In this document: positions 16,041 to 25,680 of the stretch, piece after piece
Layout of the letters: every line of letters starts with the position of its first letter
How positions within the stretch are numbered: the first letter of the stretch is position 1
From: Streptomyces sp. LUP30
GTDB taxonomy: Bacteria > Actinomycetota > Actinomycetes > Streptomycetales > Streptomycetaceae
NCBI RefSeq assembly: GCF_001746365.1
Contig: NZ_MJAJ01000012.1
Span: 1 to 64,000, forward strand
Reading direction: 5' to 3'
DNA: 64,000 nucleotides
Program-made: the position numbers and the translations under genes
Notes under the pieces: model-generated
Databases searched by the model: none
Told to the model about the DNA's origin: nothing
The model's input: the letters and a program-made list of their open reading frames with translations, nothing else

Positions 16041-17743
16041 GCCCCACCGCCCTTCCAGCCGCTGGCCTCGAACACGGGCACGTCACCTTCCTGGGTGCCG
16101 GACCCGGGGATCCGGGACTGCTGACTCTTCGCGCCGTGGAGGCGCTGGCGCACGCGGACGTCCTCGTCGCCGAGCACGATGTGCTCGACGTCGTGCGGAC
16201 GCACGCCAGGCCCGGCGTCGCCGTCGTGAACGCGGAAGCGGGTCCTTCGTCGGACCCTCTCCCGGGCACGGGCACGCCTTTCCCGACGGTCGTTGACGGC
16301 ACGTCAACAACCGCTGAGGCACCCGCTGTGCGCGATGCCGCACATCTTGTCATGGAGGCCGCGCGGGGCGGCAGGCGGGTCGTCCGTGCGGTGTCCGGGG
16401 ACCCCGGCCTCGACGCGTACGCGGCCGAGGAGATGCTCGCGTGCGCCGCCGCCGGCGTTCCCTTCGAGGTCGTCCCCGGTGTCGCGGCCGCCGTCGGCGT
16501 GCCCGCCTACGCCGGTGTGCCGCTGCGCGACGCGCAGGGCGCCGACGTCCGCTTCGTCGACGCGCGCACCGCCTCGGACCGCTGCTGGACCGAGGTCGGC
16601 GCGTCCGACGGGACGGTCGTGGTGTCGACGACCCTCGACTCGGTGGCCTCGGCCGCCGGAGAACTGGTCTCGGCGGGCCGCAAGCCCGACACTCCGATGA
16701 CGGTCACCGTGGCCGGCACGACGACCCGGCAGCGGACCTGGTCGGCGACCCTCGGCACCATCGCGCAGACGCTGAAGCAGGCGAAGGTGCTGCCCTCGCC
16801 CGAGGGCGGCCGGCCGGTGATAGTCGTGGTCGGCGAGCGTTCCGCCCCCGCCCAGCGCGACCAGCTGGCGTGGTTCGAGTCCAAGCCGCTGTTCGGCTGG
16901 AAGGTGCTCGTGCCGCGCACGAAGGAGCAGGCGGTGTCGCTCTCCGACCAGCTGCGGTCCTACGGCGCCGTGCCGCACGAGGTGCCGACGATCGCCGTCG
17001 AGCCGCCGCGCACGCCCCAGCAGATGGAGCGCGCGGTCAAGGGCCTGGTGACGGGCCGCTACGAGTGGATCGCCTTCACGTCCGTCAACGCCGTCAAGGC
17101 GGTGCGGGAGAAGTTCGAGGAGTACGGGCTCGACGCGCGCGCCTTCGCCGGCATCAAGGTCGCGGCGGTGGGCGAGCAGACGGCGAAGGCGCTGGTCGCC
17201 TTCGGCGTGAAGCCCGACCTCGTGCCGAGCGGCGAGCAGTCGGCCGCCGGGCTGCTGGAGGACTGGCCGCCCTACGACCCCGTCTTCGACCCGATCGACC
17301 GGGTGTTCCTGCCGCGCGCCGACATCGCCACCGAGACCCTGGTCGCCGGGCTCATCGAGCTGGGCTGGGAGGTCGACGACGTCACCGCCTACCGGACGGT
17401 GCGGGCCTCGCCGCCGCCGGCCGAGACGCGGGAGGCGATCAAGGGCGGCGGCTTCGACGCCGTGCTCTTCACGTCGTCGTCGACGGTGCGCAACCTGGTC
17501 GGCATCGCCGGCAAGCCGCACAACGTGACAGTGATCGCCTGCATCGGCCCGGCGACCGCGAAGACGGCGGAGGAGCACGGGCTGCGGGTCGACGTCATGG
17601 CGCCCGAGCCGTCCGTGCTCAAGCTGGCCGAGGCGCTGGCCGACTTCGGTCTGCGCCGCCGGGCGGCCGCGCAGGAGGCCGGAGACCCGGTGACCCGGCC
17701 GAGCGAGCGGCGGCCGGGGGCACGACGGCGGCGCGCCACCTGA
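16037..17743 (+). CDS. hemD: Bifunctional uroporphyrinogen-III C-methyltransferase / uroporphyrinogen-III synthase
   Basis: 568 residues, two domains. The N-terminal half (about 12-265) is a tetrapyrrole methylase: GAGPGDPGLLTLRA at the start, RAVSGDPGLDAYAAEE in the middle, GVPAYAGVPL later. The C-terminal half (about 285-545, starting GWKVLVPRTKEQAV) is HemD, which closes hydroxymethylbilane to uroporphyrinogen III. The methylase part has a low-complexity insert (PSSDPLPGTGTPFPTVV) where other CobA proteins are compact, so whether it still makes precorrin-2/siroheme precursors is uncertain. Last gene of the operon; a strong terminator follows. Confidence 0.93.
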   Translation: MSPTALPAAGLEHGHVTFLGAGPGDPGLLTLRAVEALAHADVLVAEHDVLDVVRTHARPGVAVVNAEAGPSSDPLPGTGTPFPTVVDGTSTTAEAPAVRDAAHLVMEAARGGRRVVRAVSGDPGLDAYAAEEMLACAAAGVPFEVVPGVAAAVGVPAYAGVPLRDAQGADVRFVDARTASDRCWTEVGASDGTVVVSTTLDSVASAAGELVSAGRKPDTPMTVTVAGTTTRQRTWSATLGTIAQTLKQAKVLPSPEGGRPVIVVVGERSAPAQRDQLAWFESKPLFGWKVLVPRTKEQAVSLSDQLRSYGAVPHEVPTIAVEPPRTPQQMERAVKGLVTGRYEWIAFTSVNAVKAVREKFEEYGLDARAFAGIKVAAVGEQTAKALVAFGVKPDLVPSGEQSAAGLLEDWPPYDPVFDPIDRVFLPRADIATETLVAGLIELGWEVDDVTAYRTVRASPPPAETREAIKGGGFDAVLFTSSSTVRNLVGIAGKPHNVTVIACIGPATAKTAEEHGLRVDVMAPEPSVLKLAEALADFGLRRRAAAQEAGDPVTRPSERRPGARRRRAT

Positions 17744-17757
17744 GCCCTGACAGCGAG

Positions 17758-17799
17758 AACGGAGCGGCCCGTCCCCGGGTGGGGGCGGGCCGCTCCGTT
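17758..17799 (+). terminator. Terminator of the rex-hemACD operon
   Basis: 17758-17771 pairs with 17786-17799 (aacggagcggcccg / cgggccgctccgtt), with further C/G pairing inside. It begins 15 nt after the hemD stop and separates the operon from hemB. Confidence 0.8.
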
Positions 17800-17900
17800 T
17801 CCGTGAGGGGTGAGGGGCCTGCGGGTCGGCGGGTCGGCGGCTAGGAGGGCCGACGGGGCGTCGGCAAAGGGGGCGCCGGGGCGGGCGTAGCGTAGGAGCC

Positions 17901-18893
17901 ATGTCGAAGTACGGATCCTTTCCCGGTACGCGTCCTCGGCGGCTGCGCACCACCCCCGTCATGCGGCGCATGGTCGCGGAGACCCGGCTGCATCCGGCCG
18001 ACTTCATCCTCCCCGCGTTCGTGCGGGAGGGCGTGAGCGAGCCGGTGCCGATCCAGGCCATGCCGGGCGTCGTCCAGCACACGCGGGACAGTCTGAAGAA
18101 GGCCGCGCTGGAGGCCGTCGAGGCCGGTATCTCCGGGATCATGCTGTTCGGCGTGCCCGAGGAGTCCAAGAAGGACGCGCTCGGGACGCCGGGGACCGAC
18201 CCGGACGGGATCCTGCAGGTCGCCCTCCGGGACGTGCGCGCCGAAGTGGGCGACGACCTCCTCGTCATGTCCGACCTGTGTCTGGACGAGACCATCGATC
18301 ACGGGCACTGCGGGGTGCTGGACGGGGAAGGCCGCGTCGACAACGACGCCACTCTGGAGCGGTACGCGGAGATGGCGCAGGTGCAGGCCGACGCCGGAGC
18401 CCATGTGGTGGGCCCCAGCGGGATGATGGACGGGCAGATCGGGGTCATCCGCGACGCGCTCGACCAGATCGGGCGCGAGGACGTGTCGATCCTCGCCTAC
18501 ACCGTCAAGTACTCCTCCGCCTTCTACGGGCCGTTCCGCGAGGCCGTCGGGTCCTCGCTCAAGGGCGACCGCAAGACCTACCAGCAGGACCCGGCCAACC
18601 TCCGTGAGTCGATGCGCGAGCTCGCGCTCGATCTGGAGGAGGGCGCGGACATGGTCATGGTCAAGCCGGCCGGCCCCTATCTCGACATCCTGGCCCGGGT
18701 CGCCGACGTCGTGGACGTGCCGGTCGTCGCGTACCAGATCTCCGGCGAGTACTCGATGGTCGAGGCCGCCGCCGAGAAGGGCTGGGTCGACCGGGACCGG
18801 GCGATCTTCGAGACGCTGACCGGCATCAAGCGGGCCGGGGCGCGGAACATCCTCACCTACTGGGCCGTCGAGGCGGCCCGGAAACTGCGGTAG
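17901..18893 (+). CDS. hemB: Delta-aminolevulinic acid dehydratase (porphobilinogen synthase)
   Basis: 330 residues, normal family length. It condenses two aminolevulinate molecules to porphobilinogen. Both Schiff-base lysines are present: K203 in [12 protein letters not shown] and K255 in [11 protein letters not shown]. The metal loop reads [15 protein letters not shown]: of the three zinc cysteines of E. coli HemB (CxC...C) the second is Asp (C127, D129, C137), so metal use may differ. Start ATG with aggag 2 nt upstream. TAGCGT 7 nt before the ATG may be a -10 box. It has its own unit, 157 nt after the hemD operon. Confidence 0.96.
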   Translation: MSKYGSFPGTRPRRLRTTPVMRRMVAETRLHPADFILPAFVREGVSEPVPIQAMPGVVQHTRDSLKKAALEAVEAGISGIMLFGVPEESKKDALGTPGTDPDGILQVALRDVRAEVGDDLLVMSDLCLDETIDHGHCGVLDGEGRVDNDATLERYAEMAQVQADAGAHVVGPSGMMDGQIGVIRDALDQIGREDVSILAYTVKYSSAFYGPFREAVGSSLKGDRKTYQQDPANLRESMRELALDLEEGADMVMVKPAGPYLDILARVADVVDVPVVAYQISGEYSMVEAAAEKGWVDRDRAIFETLTGIKRAGARNILTYWAVEAARKLR

Positions 18894-18960
18894 CACGCGG
18901 CCCGACGCCGACGCTCACGCCGACACCGTCCCGCACGGGTGGCGACGGCCGGCCGCCCTG

Positions 18961-19164
18961 CTACCGCCCGTGCGCGGGCTTCGCGGCGGCGCCGGTCGGG
19001 GTACCGGCGCCCGACGGGCCCTCGTCGCGCAGGCCCTGGCCGTCGTGGCACGCGGTGAGGGCGAGTGCCGCGACGAGGGTCAGCGAGGCCCCCGCGAGCA
19101 GCCGGACGCGGCGTCGGACACCGCGGCGGGCGGGGAGAGCGGGGGGAGTGGGGCGCGTGGACAT
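18961..19164 (-). CDS. Small predicted lipoprotein
   Basis: 67 residues from the ATG at 19164. An Arg-rich n-region (RRGVRRRVR), a hydrophobic stretch and a lipobox LTAC (Cys39) form a lipoprotein signal, leaving a mature part of only ~29 Gly/Ala/Pro-rich residues ending KPAHGR. No domain is recognised. There is no good Shine-Dalgarno, so the start is uncertain. It faces hemB convergently and the aminotransferase divergently. Confidence 0.55.
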   Translation of the reverse strand: MSTRPTPPALPARRGVRRRVRLLAGASLTLVAALALTACHDGQGLRDEGPSGAGTPTGAAAKPAHGR

Positions 19165-19387
19165 GGGGCAAGCCTGTGCCGTGGGGCCGTCCTGCTTCCA
19201 CAGTCCTCGGCGAACTCGGGACGACGGGCCGATCCAAGCCCATCTGACCTGCGGAAACCGTTCCCTCGTGGGACGCGGTGTGGGACGCGGTACGGGACGG
19301 CCGCCCGGCCGGGAGCCGGCCGCCGGAGCGCCGTCCACATGCCGAAAAGGCCGGTGTAGACGCCATCCATATCTCTAGGGTGCGGTC

Positions 19388-20644
19388 ATGACGCCCGCTT
19401 CCGCACCCCCGCCCGCAGCCGCCTCCCCGTCCGCAGGCGCACCCGCACCCGCACCCGCACCCTCACCCGCGCCTCCGCCGCTCGCCGCCCGCGCCCGGAC
19501 GGTCGGCGGCTCGCCCGTGCGGGACATCCTCGCCGTCACCGCCCGTCCCGAGGTGATCAACTTCGCGGGCGGGCTGCCCGCACCCGAGCTGTTCGACCGC
19601 GAGGGAGTCGCCGCCGCGTTCCGCCACGTGCTGGAGGAGGCCCCGGCCCGGGCCCTGCAGTACTCCACCACCGAGGGCGAGCCGGATCTGCGGGAGCGGC
19701 TGGCCGCGCGGACGACGGCCCGCGGACTGCCCACCTCCGCCGACGACCTGCTCGTCACCACGGGTTCCCAGCAGGCGCTGTCCCTGCTGGCGACGGCTCT
19801 CCTCGACCCCGGGGACACCGTCCTCGTCGAGGAGCCCTGCTACCTGGCCGCCCTGCAGGTCTTCGGGCTGGCGGGAGCGAGGATCCTCTCGGTGCCCGCA
19901 GACGCGGACGGCCCGGACCCCGAGGCGCTCGCCGACCTCGTGGCCCGTGAGCGACCCAAGCTCCTGTACACCGTCCCCACCTTCCAGAACCCCACCGGCC
20001 GCACCCTCCCCGCCGAGCGCCGCGCCGCCGTCGCCTCGGTCGCCGCCCGGCACGGCCTGTGGATCGTCGAGGACGACCCCTACGGCGAACTCCGCTACGA
20101 GGGCGGACGCGTTCCCTGGATCGCCGCCCACCCCGACGCCCGTGACCGCACGGTGCTGCTCGGCTCCTTCTCCAAGGTCATGGCCCCCGGTCTCCGGCTG
20201 GGCTGGCTGCGGGCTCCCGCCCCGCTGCGACGGGCCTGCGCGATCGCCAAACAGGCCGCCGACCTGCACACGCCCACCGTCAATCAGCTCGCCGCCGCCC
20301 GCTACCTCGCCGTCCAGGACCTCGACGCGCACGTGACGCGGGTGGCGGCCGTCTACCGGGAGCGACGGGACGCCATGCTGGCCGGGCTGGAGCAGGCGCT
20401 GCCGGACGGGTCGGTGTGGAACCGGCCGGAGGGCGGCATGTTCCTCTGGGCCCGCCTCCCCGAGCGGTACGACACCACGGCCCTTCTCCCGCAGGTCGTC
20501 GCCCAGGACGTGGCGTACGTCCCCGGCGCGCCCTTCTACGCCGGCGAGCCCGACCGCCGGGCGCTGCGGCTGTGCTTCGTGACGCAGACGCCGCAGGAGA
20601 TCGCGGAGGGGCTGAACAGGCTGGGGCGGGGGCTCAAGGCGTGA
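19388..20644 (+). CDS. PLP-dependent aminotransferase (class I/II, LysN/2-aminoadipate-type)
   Basis: 418 residues. An Ala/Pro-rich disordered leader (1-32) precedes a fold-type I aminotransferase: NFAGGLPAPELF, QYSTTEGEPDLRERLA, TTGSQQALSL, the PTFQNPTGRTL loop, and the PLP lysine K263 in GSFSKVMAPGLRLGW. It belongs to the MocR-like/2-aminoadipate aminotransferase group but has no DNA-binding domain; the amino donor is not predictable. TAGGGT ends 6 nt before the ATG and no Shine-Dalgarno is visible, so a leaderless mRNA is likely. A 9-bp tandem repeat starts just after the stop. Confidence 0.9.
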   Translation: MTPASAPPPAAASPSAGAPAPAPAPSPAPPPLAARARTVGGSPVRDILAVTARPEVINFAGGLPAPELFDREGVAAAFRHVLEEAPARALQYSTTEGEPDLRERLAARTTARGLPTSADDLLVTTGSQQALSLLATALLDPGDTVLVEEPCYLAALQVFGLAGARILSVPADADGPDPEALADLVARERPKLLYTVPTFQNPTGRTLPAERRAAVASVAARHGLWIVEDDPYGELRYEGGRVPWIAAHPDARDRTVLLGSFSKVMAPGLRLGWLRAPAPLRRACAIAKQAADLHTPTVNQLAAARYLAVQDLDAHVTRVAAVYRERRDAMLAGLEQALPDGSVWNRPEGGMFLWARLPERYDTTALLPQVVAQDVAYVPGAPFYAGEPDRRALRLCFVTQTPQEIAEGLNRLGRGLKA

Positions 20645-20653
20645 CCGGGAGGC

Positions 20654-20698
20654 GATCCCGTCGATCCCGTCGATCCCGTCGGTCCCGTCAGTCCCACC
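20654..20698. repeat. 9-bp tandem repeat (gatcccgtc)n
   Basis: Three exact copies of gatcccgtc (20654-20680) are followed by ggtcccgtc and agtcccacc. The array lies between the stop of the aminotransferase and the stop of the convergent DUF4253 gene, overlapping the last codons of the latter. Confidence 0.85.
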
Positions 20699-21473
20699 AG
20701 AAGGACCAGGCGTGCTCGCCTACGAGCTGCTCGGCGTAGGCCGCCAGGTCTCCCGCGCCCTGCAGGACGTTGTCCGGGCAGAACGCGAAGTGCTCGGCGG
20801 CCACGGCCGTCGCCTCGGTGAGCGTGGCGGGCGGGGCGGCGACGGAGACCACGAGCACGTCGAAGCCGAGCCCGACGACCCGTATGCCGAAGCGGTCCTC
20901 CCAGGAGCGCAGCACCGCGCAGAGGCGGGCCGTGTCGCTCTCGTGGTTGGCCGGGCCCGTCCAGCCGACGGCGGCGGGGATGTCCGCGCTGCGCCGCGCC
21001 GGGACCAGGGCGAGGTGAGGAGCGGAGAAGCAGGAACCGCCCTCGTCGGCCAGGGAGTCGGCGACCTGTGCGGCGCGCGCGCCCGGATCGGAGGCGAGGG
21101 TGAGCGCGGCGGCCGGGCCGGGCCACTCCTCGCCCTCGGCCGCGCACTCCTCCCAGTACTGCGCGAGCACGTCCTCGGCGTCGTGGTCGCCCGGGTACGA
21201 CATCGCGTCGGGCATCAACTCCCACTCGCCCGGGCCGCCTTGGGCGCCGCCCAGGTCGACGAGGACGGGGAGGAGCCCCGCCCGTGCCGAAGAGCCCCCG
21301 AGCGCACTCCAGTTGCCCGGCGCGGCCGACCGCTGCGCATGCCAGAGCAGGGGCTCGTGCCACGGCCCCTCGACGGTCGTGTCGATCAGCCGCCCGGGCG
21401 GAAGCTGCAGCCCCAGGGAGCGCCCGCTCGGGTCGGACGCGAGTTTGGGCAGCGGGTTGGGAAGAGTCGCCAT
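20688..21473 (-). CDS. DUF4253 domain-containing protein
   Basis: 261 residues from the ATG at 21473 (MATLPNPLPKLASDPSGRSL). The C-terminal ~110 residues (ESDTARLCAVLRSWEDRFGIRVVGLGFDVL ... AEHFAFCPDNV) match the DUF4253 family, which is cytoplasmic and of unknown function. The frame continues open upstream: a GTG at 21686 with gaggaggg 5 nt before it would add 71 residues including a membrane span (FLVVGVLGVLVPASVVLPAI), making a 332-residue anchored protein. Either start is possible; the shorter form matches the usual family length. Confidence 0.75.
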   Translation of the reverse strand: MATLPNPLPKLASDPSGRSLGLQLPPGRLIDTTVEGPWHEPLLWHAQRSAAPGNWSALGGSSARAGLLPVLVDLGGAQGGPGEWELMPDAMSYPGDHDAEDVLAQYWEECAAEGEEWPGPAAALTLASDPGARAAQVADSLADEGGSCFSAPHLALVPARRSADIPAAVGWTGPANHESDTARLCAVLRSWEDRFGIRVVGLGFDVLVVSVAAPPATLTEATAVAAEHFAFCPDNVLQGAGDLAAYAEQLVGEHAWSFWWD

Positions 21474-21981
21474 GCCGGTGACTGTACGGGCAGCCACTGA
21501 CAACGGGCCGCCGGACAGGGGGCGGTGGGGATCGGCGGCTCCGGCCGCCCTCCGCGCCCGCACGCGGTGCGTCAGCCAGATGCCCGCGCCGATCGCCGGA
21601 AGGACGACCGACGCCGGGACGAGCACCCCGAGCACCCCGACGACCAGGAACCCCAACAGGGCATCACCCGGCGACTCGTGCTCCACCCGGCCCTCCTCGT
21701 CGAACGTGTGCCCCGGTGGGGGACGCACGCCGGTGAGGAGTCGGTTCCGCGGACATGCGGCCGACCGGCGCACCGGCTCGTGACGCAATCGCGCCCGGGG
21801 GGCTGCCGTCCCCGGCCGTCGGACGGGCCCCGCACTACCCTTGCCGGGCGGTGCCGGCACGACCGCTGAGCCGTTGCGCCGACCTGCTCTGCCGACCGGA
21901 CGAACGCCGCGGCCCGTCCGCTCCCGCGGGGGGAGAGAACGGGCCGCACGCGTCGTCGGACGCTCGGAGCCGCTCGGGCGC
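21474..21981. other. Region between argS and the DUF4253 gene (508 bp)
   Basis: It contains the possible N-terminal extension of the DUF4253 gene (to 21686), the argS terminator (21909-21947), and a direct repeat of agccgctcgggcg at the very end of argS. Nothing else is evident. Confidence 0.5.
21909..21947 (-). terminator. argS terminator
   Basis: 21909-21917 (gcggcccgt) pairs with 21939-21947 (acgggccgc), with inner ctccc/gggag pairing. It lies 35 nt beyond the argS stop in the direction of transcription. Confidence 0.6.
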
Positions 21982-23748
21982 TCAGAGCCGCTCGGGCGTC
22001 CGGATGCCCAGCAGCGCCATGCCCCGCCGCAGCGTCCGGGCCGTGAGGTCGACCAGGAGCAGCCGGTTCTCCACGACCTCGGGCGCGTTGTCGGGCGACA
22101 GCACGTGGCACTGGTCGTAGAACGTCGTCAGGTGCGAGGCCAGCTGGTACAGGTAGGCCGCCAGCTTGTGCGGCGCGTACTCCGCCGCCGCCTCCGCCAC
22201 CGTCTCGCCGAACTGATCCAGGTGCAGGCCCAACGCCCGCTCCGCCGGGGCCAGTTCCAGCTCCGGGTGGGCGACCGGACGGGCCTCGCCGGCCTTGCGC
22301 AGGATCGACTGGACACGCGCGTACGCGTACTGCAGGTAGACGGACGTGTCGCCGTTCAGCGACACCATCTGGTCCAGGTCGAACTTGTAGTCCCGGACCG
22401 CGGACGTCGACAGGTCGGCGTACTTCACCGCGCCGATGCCCACGTACCTGCCGTTCTCCTCGATCTCCTGCTCGGACAGGCCGACCTTCTCCGCCTTGTC
22501 GCGGACCACGGCCGTCGCCCGGTCCACCGCCTCGTCGAGGAGGTCGACCAGCTTGACGGTCTCGCCCTCACGCGTCTTGAACGGCTTGCCGTCCTTGCCG
22601 AGGACCGTGCCGAAGGCGAGCTGGTGCGCCTTCACCTGGTCGTTCAGCCAGCCGGCCCGCCGCGCCGTCTCGAAGACCATCTTGAAGTGCAGCGACTGCC
22701 GGGCGTCGACGACGTAGAGGAGCGTGCTCGCCTTGATGTCGAAGACACGGTCGCGGATCGCCGAGAGGTCCGTCGCCGCGTAGCCGTAACCGCCGTCGGA
22801 CTTCTGCACGATCAGCGGGACCGGGTTGCCGTCCGGGCCCTTGACGTCGTCGAAGAACACGCAGAGCGCGCCCTCCGAGCGGACCGCGACGCCCGACTCC
22901 TCCAGCAGCCGGCAGGTCTCCGCCAGCATGTCGTTGTAACCCGACTCGCCGACGATGTCCGCGTCGCGGATCTCCATGTCCAGCTTCTCGAAGACGGAGA
23001 AGAAATAGATCTTCGACTCGTCGACGAACTTCTGCCAGATGGCGAGGGTGCGCGGTTCGCCCGCCTGGAGGTCGACCACCCGGCGACGGGCCCGGGTCTT
23101 GAACTCCTCGTCCGCGTCGAACAGCTTGCGGGCGTCCTTGTAGAGGCGGTCCAGGTTGGACATCGCCTCCTCGCCGCTGACCTGGGCGTCCTTGTGGTCC
23201 AGTTCGTGCGGGTGCTCGTCCAGGTACTGGATGAGCATGCCGAACTGGGTGCCCCAGTCGCCGATGTGGTGACGACGGACCACGCTCTCGCCGGTGAACT
23301 CCAGCATCCGCACCGTCGCGTCGCCGATGACCGCCGACCGCAGATGGCCGACGTGCATCTCCTTCGCCACGTTCGGCTGGGCGTAGTCGATGACCGTCGT
23401 GCCCGGCTGCGGCGACCGGGGCACGCCCAGCCGCTCCGCGTCCGCGTACCGCGCCGCAAGGTTCTCGGTGATCGCCCGGTCGGTGATCGTCACGTTCAGG
23501 AAGCCGGGGCCCGAGACCTCGATCTCCTTGATCACGTCACCGGCCACCACGTTCGCCACGACCTGCGTCGCCAGCTCCCGCGGGTTCGCCTTCGCCTTCT
23601 TGGCCAGCGCGAGGATGCCGTTGGCCTGGAAGTCGGCCCGGTCGCTTCGTCGCAGCAGCGGGTCCGCGGAGGCCTCCGGCAGGGTGGCGGAGATGGCGGA
23701 CGACAGGTGCTGCTCGACGGAGTGACTGAGGGACGTGACCGAGGCCAT
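21982..23748 (-). CDS. argS: Arginyl-tRNA synthetase
   Basis: 588 residues, class I synthetase charging tRNA-Arg. An N-terminal Add-1-type domain (1-~110) precedes [16 protein letters not shown] with the HIGH-equivalent HVGH at 132-135; the C-terminal anticodon-binding helices end [10 protein letters not shown]. As usual in ArgRS there is no canonical KMSKS. The ATG at 23748 was chosen on homology; the only Shine-Dalgarno-like stretch (gaggaga) is ~18 nt upstream, farther than usual. It is divergent from lysS with 139 bp between the starts. Confidence 0.95.
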   Translation of the reverse strand: MASVTSLSHSVEQHLSSAISATLPEASADPLLRRSDRADFQANGILALAKKAKANPRELATQVVANVVAGDVIKEIEVSGPGFLNVTITDRAITENLAARYADAERLGVPRSPQPGTTVIDYAQPNVAKEMHVGHLRSAVIGDATVRMLEFTGESVVRRHHIGDWGTQFGMLIQYLDEHPHELDHKDAQVSGEEAMSNLDRLYKDARKLFDADEEFKTRARRRVVDLQAGEPRTLAIWQKFVDESKIYFFSVFEKLDMEIRDADIVGESGYNDMLAETCRLLEESGVAVRSEGALCVFFDDVKGPDGNPVPLIVQKSDGGYGYAATDLSAIRDRVFDIKASTLLYVVDARQSLHFKMVFETARRAGWLNDQVKAHQLAFGTVLGKDGKPFKTREGETVKLVDLLDEAVDRATAVVRDKAEKVGLSEQEIEENGRYVGIGAVKYADLSTSAVRDYKFDLDQMVSLNGDTSVYLQYAYARVQSILRKAGEARPVAHPELELAPAERALGLHLDQFGETVAEAAAEYAPHKLAAYLYQLASHLTTFYDQCHVLSPDNAPEVVENRLLLVDLTARTLRRGMALLGIRTPERL

Positions 23749-23887
23749 AGGAGTGGGTGCCGTTCTCCTCGTGGGTGGGATGGGCACCACCAGTATCCCA
23801 TGGGGGGTAAAGCGGTTTTCCCGGGTGCGGGGCCGTCTGGGACAATGAAGCGCACTTCAAACCCGGAAGCCTTCAGAACAAGAGGAC

Positions 23888-25630
23888 GTGCCGATCGTGG
23901 GGCAGAGCACCGAGACCACCGACTGGGTCTCCCGTTTCGCGGACGAGGTCATCGAGGAGTCGGAGCGTCGGGCCCCCGGGAAACCGGTCGTCGTCGCCTC
24001 CGGCCTCTCCCCCTCCGGCCCCATCCACCTCGGCAACCTGCGCGAGGTGATGACGCCGCACCTCGTCGCCGACGAGATCCGCCGCCGCGGCCGCCAGGTC
24101 CGCCACCTGATCTCCTGGGACGACTACGACCGCTACCGCAAGGTCCCCCAGGGCATCGCCGGCGTCGACGAGTCCTGGGCCGAGCACATCGGCAAGCCGC
24201 TGACGTCCGTCCCGGCCCCGCGGGGCTCGGCGCACCCGAACTGGGCCGAGCACTTCAAGGCCGCGATGGTCGAGTCGCTGGCCGAGCTCGGCGTGGAGTT
24301 CGACGGCATCAGCCAGACCGCGCAGTACACCTCCGGCGTCTACCGCGAGCAGATCCTGCACGCGGTCAGGCACCGCGGCGACATCGACGCCATCCTCGAC
24401 CAGTACCGCACCAAGAAGGCCCCGGCGAAGAAGCAGCAGCAGAAGCCCCTCGACGAGGCCGAGCTGGAGGCCGCCGAGGGCTCGGGCGCAGCCGCCGAGG
24501 ACGACGGCTCGTCCGGCACCGCCGGCTACTTCCCGTACAAGCCCTACTGCGGCAACTGCGAGAAGGACCTCACCACGGTCACCTCGTACGTCGACGACAG
24601 CACCGAGCTGTCCTACACGTGCACCGCGTGCGGCTTCGCCGAGACCGTCCGGCTGAACGAGTTCAACCGCGGCAAGCTGGTCTGGAAGGTCGACTGGCCG
24701 ATGCGCTGGGCGTACGAGGGCGTCGTCTTCGAGCCGTCCGGCGTCGACCACTCGTCCCCCGGGTCCAGCTTCCAGGTCGGCGGACAGATCGTCGGCATCT
24801 TCGGCGGCGAGCAGCCCATCGGGCCGATGTACGCCTTCGTCGGCATCAGCGGCATGGCGAAGATGTCCTCCTCCAAGGGCGGGGTGCCCACCCCCGGCGA
24901 CGCGCTGAAGATCATGGAGCCGCAGATCCTGCGCTGGCTCTACGCCCGCCGCCGCCCGAACCAGTCCTTCAAGATCGCCTTCGACCAGGAGATCCAGCGG
25001 CTCTACGACGAGTGGGACAAGCTGGACGCCAAGGTCGGCGAGGGCTCGGCGCTCCCGGCCGACGTCGCCGCGCACTCCCGCGCGGTGGGCACCGCCGGCG
25101 GTGAGCTGCCGCGCACGCCGCGGCCGCTGCCGTACCGCACCCTCGCCTCCGTCGCCGACATCACCGCCGGGGAGCAGCAGCAGGCGCTGCGGATCCTCAG
25201 CGAACTCGACCCCGAGAACCCGATCGGGGCGCTGGACGAGGCCCGGCCCCGGTACGACAAGGCCGAGGCGTGGATCAACAACCACGTCCCCGCCGACCAG
25301 CGCACCATCGTGCGGGCGGAGCCGGACGCCGACCTGCTGAAGTCCCTCGACGAGGCCTCCCAGCAGTCCCTGCGGCTGCTGCTCGACGGACTCGCCGACA
25401 ACTGGTCGCTGGACGGGCTGACCCACCTGGTCTACGGCGTCCCGAAGGTGCAGGCAGGGTTCTCGGCGGACGCCACGCCCAAGGAGCTGCCGCCGGAGAT
25501 CAAGACCGCCCAGCGGACGTTCTTCGCGCTGCTCTACCACCTGCTCGTCGGCCGTGACACCGGCCCGCGCCTGCCCACGCTGCTGCTCGCGGTGGGACAG
25601 GACCGGGTGCGGGCCCTGCTCGGGGAGTAG
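23888..25630 (+). CDS. lysS: Lysyl-tRNA synthetase, class I
   Basis: 580 residues. This is the archaeal-type class I LysRS rather than the common class II enzyme: ASGLSPSGPIHLGNLRE gives the HIGH-like HLGN (47-50) and AKMSSSKG is the KMSKS-like loop (325-330). A zinc ribbon is formed by C221, C224 and C245, C248. A Lys/Gln/acidic insert (about 176-212) separates the tRNA-binding parts. The GTG at 23888 closely follows agagg; a GTG at 23897 is an alternative. Many streptomycetes also have a class II LysRS elsewhere, so this one may be a secondary or stress form. Confidence 0.95.
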   Translation: MPIVGQSTETTDWVSRFADEVIEESERRAPGKPVVVASGLSPSGPIHLGNLREVMTPHLVADEIRRRGRQVRHLISWDDYDRYRKVPQGIAGVDESWAEHIGKPLTSVPAPRGSAHPNWAEHFKAAMVESLAELGVEFDGISQTAQYTSGVYREQILHAVRHRGDIDAILDQYRTKKAPAKKQQQKPLDEAELEAAEGSGAAAEDDGSSGTAGYFPYKPYCGNCEKDLTTVTSYVDDSTELSYTCTACGFAETVRLNEFNRGKLVWKVDWPMRWAYEGVVFEPSGVDHSSPGSSFQVGGQIVGIFGGEQPIGPMYAFVGISGMAKMSSSKGGVPTPGDALKIMEPQILRWLYARRRPNQSFKIAFDQEIQRLYDEWDKLDAKVGEGSALPADVAAHSRAVGTAGGELPRTPRPLPYRTLASVADITAGEQQQALRILSELDPENPIGALDEARPRYDKAEAWINNHVPADQRTIVRAEPDADLLKSLDEASQQSLRLLLDGLADNWSLDGLTHLVYGVPKVQAGFSADATPKELPPEIKTAQRTFFALLYHLLVGRDTGPRLPTLLLAVGQDRVRALLGE

Positions 25631-25647
25631 GCAGGACGCACACGAAG

Positions 25648-25680
25648 GGGCCCGCGCACCGGTGGCCGGTGCGCGGGCCC
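25648..25680 (+). terminator. lysS terminator
   Basis: Perfect 15-bp stem: 25648-25662 (gggcccgcgcaccgg) with 25666-25680 (ccggtgcgcgggccc), 3-nt loop, 17 nt after the lysS stop. Confidence 0.85.

Noticed and set aside
17888..17900. hemB as a leaderless gene (TAGCGT 7 nt before ATG)
   Set aside because: An aggag RBS is present in the same 7 nt, so it is not clearly leaderless; left as an open possibility only.
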